Assembly (NCBI GenBank): GCA_046049865.1
Contig: JBJOQO010000009.1
Coordinates: forward strand, 5,366 to 69,365
Length of the DNA stretch: 64,000 nt
Source of the DNA: JANPCX01 sp046049865
Lineage (GTDB): Bacteria > Pseudomonadota > Gammaproteobacteria > Burkholderiales > Burkholderiaceae_C
Direction: 5' to 3'
Within the stretch, counting starts at the first letter, position 1. Each line of letters begins with the position of its first letter. The notes below the pieces were generated by a model. The model had not been told where the DNA came from. It saw only the letters and a program-made list of their open reading frames with translations, and did not search any database. The position numbers and the translations under genes are program-made. Below, one piece after another: positions 8,670 to 14,601 of the stretch.

Positions 8670-9452
8670 TCAGCGTGTGATGAACACATTAGGCGCTGGC
8701 GGTTTTTTCACAAAAGGAATGCGTTTGACCCACAACTTCATCGCCTGCCAGTGGATGCGGGCGATCACGCCCCAGGTCATCAATGGCATGCCGACGAATG
8801 CGGCAAGCAGGCTGTGGCGCGTCAATGGCTGCAATTGTCCCGACACGCTGGTTTGAATCAACGGACCCAGCGCGTCATCGTGGTCGATGCGAACGACAGT
8901 GCGCTGGTTGCTGCTGCGCATGAAGCGGAAGCGGTAGGTCCCGGTCACTTGGCAAAAGGGTGACACATGGAAGACCTTGTTGGCGGAGCACTCTTTGCCC
9001 CAACCAAGCTGAGATCCTTGCAGCAGATAACAGTGTTTTTCGCCAAAGGTGTTGTTGACTTCGACCACGACGGCAGCCAGGCTGTTGTCTGCGCGGTGGC
9101 AGTACCAAAAACTCACGGGCTTGAAGGTGTAGCCCAGTACGCGCGGGTAGCAGTGCAACCAGACTTCACCCAACGCATCGTCAATGCCTTCTTGGTGCAG
9201 CAACTCTTCCAGCCATTGCAGGCAATCGGCGCGTCCGTCTCCGTGGTCGCTGTCCGAAAAACTGATCAAGCCCCATCGATTGCGCGGCAGATCGGCTGCA
9301 GGATGGCTGCGCAATTGCCTGAGTGGCAACATCAAAAAATACGTGGGATAAGAAAAGGCGTGGGCACGAGGTCGCAAACGGCGGTGTCGCACTTGTCCAC
9401 GTCCCAGCAGTGCTTGGGCAGGCGGTGCGATCGGGGTTTGGACGGTGCTCAA
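8670..9452 (-). CDS. DUF1365 family protein
   Basis: This 260-residue protein has the family hallmarks LLGRGQVRHRRLRPRAHAFS near the N-terminus, then a YPRVLGYTFKPVSFWYCHR block and VSPFCQVTGTYRFRF. DUF1365 proteins nearly always lie between an FAD-binding oxidoreductase and a CFA-type methyltransferase and are considered part of the same fatty-acid modification pathway, with unknown chemistry. The start overlaps the stop of the upstream FAD gene by four bases, so translation is coupled, and the methyltransferase follows after 44 bases. Confidence 0.88.
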   Translation of the reverse strand: MSTVQTPIAPPAQALLGRGQVRHRRLRPRAHAFSYPTYFLMLPLRQLRSHPAADLPRNRWGLISFSDSDHGDGRADCLQWLEELLHQEGIDDALGEVWLHCYPRVLGYTFKPVSFWYCHRADNSLAAVVVEVNNTFGEKHCYLLQGSQLGWGKECSANKVFHVSPFCQVTGTYRFRFMRSSNQRTVVRIDHDDALGPLIQTSVSGQLQPLTRHSLLAAFVGMPLMTWGVIARIHWQAMKLWVKRIPFVKKPPAPNVFITR

Positions 9453-10777
9453 GCGGCCTCCATGTGGGCCACGCGGTCATGCGTTGCCAATGTCCACTTC
9501 TTGCGCAAGCCCTCCAGTACAGCCAGGCCTGACATCAAACCATCCTCGTGAAAACCATACCTTGTCCAGGCACCACAAAACCAAATTCCACCCTTGCCCT
9601 GCAATGATGGCACCCGCTGTTGGGCGGCGATGGCCGCCGCATCAAACACGGGATGGGCGTAGTCGTATTCGCCTTGAATGGTGTCGGCACGGGGTTCGGT
9701 GACCGGATTGAGTGATACGACCACAGGGGTCTCAAATGGTAGAGGCTGAAGTTTGTTGATGAGGTAGTGCAAACAGACGGCGGACTGTTCTTGGTCTGAA
9801 TGCTGTGCGCGTTCATAGTTCCAGGCGGCCCAGGCCAAACGGCGCTGGGGCAATACGGTGGTGTCGGTGTGTAGCACGGCACGGTTGCGGTGGTAACGAA
9901 TGGCGCCGAGCACTTCTTTTTCGGCTTGGCTGGGTTGGGCGAGTAACGTCAGCGCTTGGTCGCTGTGGCAAGCCAGCACCACGTCATCAAACCGTTCGCT
10001 GCCTGCGTCGGTGCTGACAGAAACGCCAGTGGAACCAGCGTCTGGCCCCAAGCGCGTGATGCGGCGCACCGGTGTGTTCAGACGCGCATCGGGAATGACC
10101 TGAAGCATCTTGTCGACATAATTTCTGGCGCCGCCCACCACCGTGAACCAACGCGGCCGATTGGCCACTTGGATGAGGCCGTGGTTGTGGCAAAACCGGA
10201 TCATGGTGTGGATGGGGAACTGCAGCATTTGTGCCGTGGGGCAGGACCAGATGCAGCCGATCATCGGCAAAAAATACCAATCGCGGAAAACTTGGTTGAA
10301 ACGATGCTGGTCTAAAAAGTCACCGATCGACTGCTGCAGTGCCGTTGGGGAGTGGCTTTGCGCTAGGGCTGTGCACAAACGATTAAAGCGCAGCACGTCG
10401 GACAACATCCCCCAAAAGGCAGGCCGCGCCAAGTTGCGGCGCTGTGCGAACACGGTGTTGAGCGTGGAGCCATTCCACTCCAGATGGGCCTGCGGTACTT
10501 TCACCGAGAACGACATGTCCGAGCCGACTGTTTCCACCTTCAAATCACTGAAGAGACGAATCAGATTCGGGTAAGTGCGTTCGTTGAAAACCAAAAAGCC
10601 TGTGTCCACACCGTGGCGCATGGCACCTTGGGGTGTGTTGACCTCGACATCGACCGTGTGGGTGTGACCGCCGAAATAGTCGCCCGACTCAAACAAGGTG
10701 ACTTGGGCAAGACCCGCCAATCCATGGGCGACCGACAGGCCGGAGATGCCTGAACCGATGACGGCAACGCGTCGCAT
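9449..10777 (-). CDS. FAD-dependent amine-oxidase-fold oxidoreductase (UfaD-like context)
   Basis: This 442-residue flavoprotein has an N-terminal GSGISG motif (residues 8-13) followed by LFESGDYFGGHTHTV, and a C-terminal FAD-closing block (GIWFCGAWTRYGFHEDGL). It belongs to the NAD/FAD-binding family that precedes DUF1365 and CFA-type methyltransferases; the Rhodobacter homologue type acts as a fatty acyl desaturase in furan fatty acid synthesis. It is the first large gene of the minus-strand operon. I see no Shine-Dalgarno sequence before its ATG. The stop of a small upstream reading frame lies only three bases before it, which suggests translational coupling. Confidence 0.87.
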   Translation of the reverse strand: MRRVAVIGSGISGLSVAHGLAGLAQVTLFESGDYFGGHTHTVDVEVNTPQGAMRHGVDTGFLVFNERTYPNLIRLFSDLKVETVGSDMSFSVKVPQAHLEWNGSTLNTVFAQRRNLARPAFWGMLSDVLRFNRLCTALAQSHSPTALQQSIGDFLDQHRFNQVFRDWYFLPMIGCIWSCPTAQMLQFPIHTMIRFCHNHGLIQVANRPRWFTVVGGARNYVDKMLQVIPDARLNTPVRRITRLGPDAGSTGVSVSTDAGSERFDDVVLACHSDQALTLLAQPSQAEKEVLGAIRYHRNRAVLHTDTTVLPQRRLAWAAWNYERAQHSDQEQSAVCLHYLINKLQPLPFETPVVVSLNPVTEPRADTIQGEYDYAHPVFDAAAIAAQQRVPSLQGKGGIWFCGAWTRYGFHEDGLMSGLAVLEGLRKKWTLATHDRVAHMEAA

Positions 10778-10780
10778 GGT

Positions 10781-11029
10781 TCAGGCCGCCGCTGCCGCGG
10801 GAATAAAGGTTGTTGCACAGCGCCCCGCAGCGAACTCGGGAGGGAGGGAGGAGGAGGAAAACCGCTGTGGGATTTCTGACAGACAGGCTGTCAGGCTGTG
10901 CAACAAAAAAACGGGTTCGGCACCGGGAAGAAGTGCCGACCAACTCGCTTTTGTTTGACGAGCGGGGCCGTAGGGAGTTCCATCACGGCCATATTTTTTT
11001 TGCGCTTCGTCCGCGGTGCTGTGGACCAT
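10781..11029 (-). CDS. Possible small leader gene of the lipid operon
   Basis: This is an 82-codon frame whose ATG has a strong AAGGAG site eight bases upstream and whose TGA lies three bases before the FAD gene start. The N-terminal 30 residues are hydrophilic (DEAQKKYGRDGTPYGPARQ). The remainder is low-complexity (SSSS, AAAAA) and matches no family I know. The case for it is the ribosome binding site plus the missing site of the next gene. The case against is the odd composition of the second half, so it may be a leader peptide rather than a stable protein. An inverted repeat CTGACAG-ACAGG-CTGTCAG lies inside it at 10877-10895. Confidence 0.4.
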   Translation of the reverse strand: MVHSTADEAQKKYGRDGTPYGPARQTKASWSALLPGAEPVFLLHSLTACLSEIPQRFSSSSLPPEFAAGRCATTFIPAAAAA

Positions 11030-11182
11030 CGAAACTCTCCTTTAGCCTGGGAAGTTTTAACTTTAGACGACATAGTATCAAAAAAAACCGGAAGGTAACA
11101 ATCATGTCGCCATTCGCGTAGTTTTTGGCGTCGCGAAAACTTGTCTAGGACAAAACAAAGATTTGTGCGCATAATAAGTTCC
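11030..11182. promoter_or_regulatory. Divergent control region of the CarH-like regulator and the lipid operon
   Basis: This AT-richer region separates the minus-strand lipid operon from the plus-strand regulator. A palindrome TTGTC-TAG-GACAA lies at 11141-11153. Around it GGACA (11148-11152) and CATAAT (11170-11175) could serve as -35 and -10 with 17 bp between, which would place transcription start almost at the ATG (a leaderless message). A related half site, TTTAGACGAC, lies at 11061-11070 in the opposite arrangement (compare CCTAGACAAG on the minus strand at the palindrome). These are candidate regulator operators. The assignment is an inference from position and symmetry. Confidence 0.45.
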
Positions 11183-12160
11183 ATGAGCGCACTGGTAAAT
11201 GGTTTGTCCAAGACGAGTCTGCCTGACAACGCAGGCGGGTTGACTTTGTCGATCGCCGCGGTTGAACGTGACACCGGGCTGTCTAAGGACACCCTGCGCA
11301 TCTGGGAGCGGCGCTACGGCTTTCCCATACCCGACCGCGATGGGCAAGGTGAACGTGCGTATCCATTGGATCAAGTTCAAAAGTTGCGGGTGATCAAACG
11401 TTTGCTTGATGGCGGCCATCGTCCCGGCCGCGTGGTGGCCATGCCCATGGAGGCGCTGCTGGCGCTGAGCGAGAACAGCTTGGGTGCCGTGAAACAGGCA
11501 CCGTCCCAGGAATTGCCTGATGTGCGTCCGTGGGTGGGTTTGTTGCGCAGCCACGATGTGGATGCGCTGCGGCAGCAGCTGGTGCAAGCCCATATGCGTT
11601 TGGGTTTGAGTCGGTTCGTGACCGATGTGGTCACGCCTTTGAATACGCTGATCGGTGACAGTTGGATGCGCGGCCAGCTGGAAATTTTTGAGGAACACCT
11701 TTACGCCGAAGTACTGCAGGGCGTGTTGCGCTCCGCCTTGTCGCAGCTGCCCAGGCCTGAGCCCGGTGGCGGCCCCAGGGTATTGCTCACTACCTTCCCC
11801 GGCGAGCCCCATGGTTTAGGTTTGTTGATGGCCGAGGTGCTGTTTGCGCTGGAAGGAGCCGAGTGCGTGTCACTTGGCGTGCAAACGCCCATTTGGAATA
11901 TCGTTTTGGCCACCCAGGCGCTGCGCATAGACATCGTCGCTTTGGGATTCACCGGTTGCATGAACCCCAACCAAGTGGTGGATGGGCTGTCTGAGCTTCG
12001 TAGCAAGTGTTCTCCCACCACGGCCATTTGGACCGGCGGAGCGGCACCTGTGCTGCATCGCCGTGGCGTGCAAGGCGTGGAGGCTTTGTCGTCATTGCGT
12101 GAAATTTCCGAGCAGGTGGTGTCTTGGCGAGCCGCCCACCAACCCGCGATGGCGGCTTGA
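11183..12160 (+). CDS. CarH/LitR-type MerR regulator with B12-binding photoreceptor domain
   Basis: This 325-residue protein has an N-terminal MerR winged helix (SKDTLRIWERRYGFP) and a C-terminal cobalamin-binding module. It carries the W-x9-EH signature of adenosylcobalamin photoreceptors (Trp161, Glu171, His172) in the four-helix cap. The cobalamin-binding E-x-H-x-x-G motif (GEPHGLG, His210 the likely cobalt ligand) starts the Rossmann-like domain. Known relatives repress promoters in the dark as B12-bound tetramers and are released by light. The ATG at 11183 is preferred; an in-frame TTG at 11141 lies in the operator palindrome. It is divergent from the lipid operon, the usual position for a regulator of neighbouring genes. 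Confidence 0.85.
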   Translation: MSALVNGLSKTSLPDNAGGLTLSIAAVERDTGLSKDTLRIWERRYGFPIPDRDGQGERAYPLDQVQKLRVIKRLLDGGHRPGRVVAMPMEALLALSENSLGAVKQAPSQELPDVRPWVGLLRSHDVDALRQQLVQAHMRLGLSRFVTDVVTPLNTLIGDSWMRGQLEIFEEHLYAEVLQGVLRSALSQLPRPEPGGGPRVLLTTFPGEPHGLGLLMAEVLFALEGAECVSLGVQTPIWNIVLATQALRIDIVALGFTGCMNPNQVVDGLSELRSKCSPTTAIWTGGAAPVLHRRGVQGVEALSSLREISEQVVSWRAAHQPAMAA

Positions 12161-12211
12161 TCGTCTCTTGTCTATCGCAAAAGCGGGGGTAACAATGAGG
12201 GTACAGGGGAC

Positions 12212-12232
12212 ATGGTGAACGTCCTTCACCAT
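12212..12232 (+). other. Hairpin between the regulator and the ferritin-like gene
   Basis: A perfect 8-bp inverted repeat, ATGGTGAA-CGTCC-TTCACCAT, lies 51 bp after the regulator stop and 42 bp before the next start. There is no T run, so it is not a classical terminator. It may be an RNA stem or a protein site. Confidence 0.35.
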
Positions 12233-12274
12233 CGGTGACTAGAATTACCGCAAATTACCTCGCGGAAAATTCTC

Positions 12275-13153
12275 ATGGCCTCCATGCTGTACCCGGAACT
12301 TTTCAAACAACTCGAAGCTGTGCGCTGGAGCATGGACACGGACATTCCGTGGGATCGTTTTGATGCTGGCCTGCTCACCGAAGAGCAAGCCCAAACCATC
12401 AAGATGAACGCCATCACCGAGTGGGCCGCACTGCCGGCCACCGAAATGTTTCTGCGCGACAACCGCGACGACAGCGATTTTTCTGCCTTCATGAGTGTGT
12501 GGTTCTTTGAAGAACAAAAACACTCCTTGGTGCTGATGGAGTACCTGCGTCGTTTCCGGCCCGAACTGGTGCCGACCGAAGAAGAGCTGCATGAAGTGCG
12601 TTTTGAGTTCGACCCCGCCCCGGCATTGGAAACCCTGATGCTGCACTTTTGCGGTGAAATTCGCCTCAACCATTGGTACCGCCGGGCTGCCGAATGGCAC
12701 AGCGAACCGGTGATCAAAGCCATCTATGAAACATTGGCCCGCGACGAAGCCCGTCATGGCGGCGCTTACTTGCGCTACATGAAACGTGCCATGCAAAAGT
12801 TCGGTGACGAAGCACGTGCCGCGTTCGCTAAGGTGGGTGTCCTGATGGCCAGTGCCCGTCGCACCGCTCAGGCTTTGCACCCGACCAATTTGCATGTGAA
12901 CGAAAAATTGTTCCCCCGGGACACGGTGCAAAGCCGCATGCCCAACCCGCTGTGGTTAGAGCAGTGGCTGGATAAACAAATTCAGTTTGATGCTGTCTGG
13001 GAAGGCAAAGTGGTGGAGCGCATTCTGCACAACATGAGTTTGCTGATGGAGCGCAGTTTTGTCAGCGTGCAAGAACTGAACCGTTTTCGCAAAGAAGTGA
13101 CTGCGGCGGTGGCCGCCAAAGCGCTGCTGGCGGGGGGCTTGCAGCCAAGTTGA
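12275..13153 (+). CDS. Diiron ferritin-like (acyl-ACP desaturase-like) protein
   Basis: This 292-residue, mostly helical protein has two E-x-x-H motifs, EEQKH (residues 79-83) and DEARH (157-161), plus Glu49 and Glu128 at the expected positions of the partner helices. Together these form a complete four-helix diiron site of the ferritin/ribonucleotide-reductase/acyl-ACP-desaturase class. Spacing and length resemble type 2 fatty acid desaturase-like proteins more than storage ferritins. A role in O2-dependent fatty acid oxidation or desaturation would fit the lipid cluster upstream but is only inferred. It ends at a good terminator. Confidence 0.75.
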   Translation: MASMLYPELFKQLEAVRWSMDTDIPWDRFDAGLLTEEQAQTIKMNAITEWAALPATEMFLRDNRDDSDFSAFMSVWFFEEQKHSLVLMEYLRRFRPELVPTEEELHEVRFEFDPAPALETLMLHFCGEIRLNHWYRRAAEWHSEPVIKAIYETLARDEARHGGAYLRYMKRAMQKFGDEARAAFAKVGVLMASARRTAQALHPTNLHVNEKLFPRDTVQSRMPNPLWLEQWLDKQIQFDAVWEGKVVERILHNMSLLMERSFVSVQELNRFRKEVTAAVAAKALLAGGLQPS

Positions 13154-13171
13154 TCACAAAGACACCAAGAA

Positions 13172-13200
13172 AAAAGCCCGCGTGATGCGGGCTTTTCTTT
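13172..13200. terminator. Bidirectional intrinsic terminator
   Basis: AAAAGCCCGC-gtgat-GCGGGCTTTT at 13172-13196, followed by CTTTT, is a 10-bp stem whose A and T ends let it work in both directions. It lies between the convergent ferritin-like and GST genes and can serve both. Confidence 0.88.
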
Positions 13201-13220
13201 TGGGGGCAAGCGCCACGCCA

Positions 13221-13883
13221 TCACAGGATGTTCCCCTTGGCGATCATTGCTTTCTGCACCACATCGCGCTCCGCTTTCACGCGTTGTGCGCTGGCTCGTT
13301 CTTCAATGAGTTGGGTGTAGGGCTTGATGTCGATGCCTTGCATTTGCAGGAAATTTTCCCCATAAACAGCTTTGGTCGCCAATCCCAAGAGGGGCAGTGA
13401 TACCCATGCACAGCAGTCCGCCCATGTGAAGTGCTCGCCTGCGACATAGGGATCAAATCGCGCCAAACGTTTGAAGCCACTCAGGTTTTTCTCCAGCGTT
13501 GGACGTATCCGGGCGGCCAGCTTTGAGTCCACTTCGCCACCAAAAAACGCTTGTGCATAAAGGGGGCGCACGACCAACTCCAAGTTCAAATCGATGAAGA
13601 GGCAAAGCTCCCTGACCTTGGCGGCTGAGTAGGCGCTGGACGGCAACAACGGCGGTTGAGGTTGCAGTGCTTCGAGGTACTCCAGGATGGCTTGGCTTTC
13701 GCTGAGCGGACCATCGGCGGTCAAGAGATAGGGAATTTTCCCCACTGGAGAAGCCTCCAGCACGGTGTGGTCCGTGGAGCCGGGTCGCACCATGTGCTCG
13801 GAAAACTCCAAACCTTTTTCCAGGAGTACCAGTTTGACTTTGTTGTAGTAGTTTGAAAGTGCGGTGCCGTGAAGTTGAATCAT
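13221..13883 (-). CDS. Glutathione S-transferase family protein
   Basis: This 220-residue cytosolic protein has an N-terminal thioredoxin-like domain (LSNYYNKVKLVLLEKGL, then ASPVGKIPYL with the cis-Pro, then LSESQAILEYLE with the glutathione-binding Glu-Ser) and an all-helical C-terminal domain. It should conjugate or reduce substrates with glutathione; the substrate is unknown. The likely catalytic residue at the start of helix 1 is Ser10/Asn11 rather than Cys. Length is normal. It is a single gene between a shared terminator and the rhombosortase gene. Confidence 0.88.
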   Translation of the reverse strand: MIQLHGTALSNYYNKVKLVLLEKGLEFSEHMVRPGSTDHTVLEASPVGKIPYLLTADGPLSESQAILEYLEALQPQPPLLPSSAYSAAKVRELCLFIDLNLELVVRPLYAQAFFGGEVDSKLAARIRPTLEKNLSGFKRLARFDPYVAGEHFTWADCCAWVSLPLLGLATKAVYGENFLQMQGIDIKPYTQLIEERASAQRVKAERDVVQKAMIAKGNIL

Positions 13884-13968
13884 GAGGTGCCTCGAAGCCG
13901 CGATGACAAGTGCGCAGTCTAGAAGCGAAGCGCATCGCTATTGCAGCCACTATCAGCAATGCTGCGTT

Positions 13969-14595
13969 TCAGCTTTTATGGCGCTGAGCAAAGGCACGCA
14001 GTGCCGCACTCGTGAAAAGCGTGCAAATGACGCCAGCGACTACGCCGCTGGCGTGGGCCCAAGGCACCACAGCGATGTCCCAGCCAGCGACAACCCGCAA
14101 TCCCTCCCCCCAGGGTGATTCAGTCCAAATTTTGGCGATCAATCCCAGGCCGAGGAGGGCGGCAATTCGCTGTTGCGTCGGCTGGCCGTGCAACAACAGC
14201 CAGCTCACCACCACCGCCACACCAGCGTGCGAGATGCCCGACAGGCCGCCGTAGTGCAACACCTCGGGCAAGGCCAGCAAGGCCAGGTGGCATAGCAGCA
14301 TGCTCAAGAGCCAAGCCAGCGTGGCGGGCCAGCGCATGCGGGCGGCGACACCCAACCAGGCGACCAGTGCCAGCGCCAATAAGTTGCCACCCAAGTGCAT
14401 GGGGCTGTAGTGCACCCAGGCTGCGGTGTAGAGCCGCCAGGGCTGTGACAGCCACAGCGTGGGTTGCCAATCTAGGTTCGTGCGCGACAGGCCCAGGTGG
14501 ACGAGCCACCAGCTTGCCAGGCTGCAGACCCCAAACACGCTGGCGACAGCGCACCAGGGGCCGATGGGCTGGGCCCAACGATTGTTTCCCCGCAT
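13969..14595 (-). CDS. rrtA: Rhombosortase-like intramembrane serine protease
   Basis: This 208-residue polytopic membrane protein shows a reduced rhomboid core. It has WVHYSPMHLGGNLLALA (the rhomboid H-x(n)-N region on helix 2), the catalytic serine motif GLSGISHA on helix 4, and a later histidine in PWAHASG on the last helix. The GLSG-x-x-H form and the small size favour rhombosortase, which cleaves GlyGly-CTERM proteins for surface display, over a general rhomboid. It begins six bases after the glnE stop, so it is probably cotranscribed. No GlyGly-CTERM substrate was recognised in the window. Confidence 0.75.
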   Translation of the reverse strand: MRGNNRWAQPIGPWCAVASVFGVCSLASWWLVHLGLSRTNLDWQPTLWLSQPWRLYTAAWVHYSPMHLGGNLLALALVAWLGVAARMRWPATLAWLLSMLLCHLALLALPEVLHYGGLSGISHAGVAVVVSWLLLHGQPTQQRIAALLGLGLIAKIWTESPWGEGLRVVAGWDIAVVPWAHASGVVAGVICTLFTSAALRAFAQRHKS

Positions 14596-14601
14596 GGGCG
14601 A

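Noticed and set aside
11102..11812. 236-codon minus-strand frame opposite the CarH-like regulator
   Set aside because: Antisense to a gene with conserved DNA-binding and B12 motifs; it also covers the promoter region.
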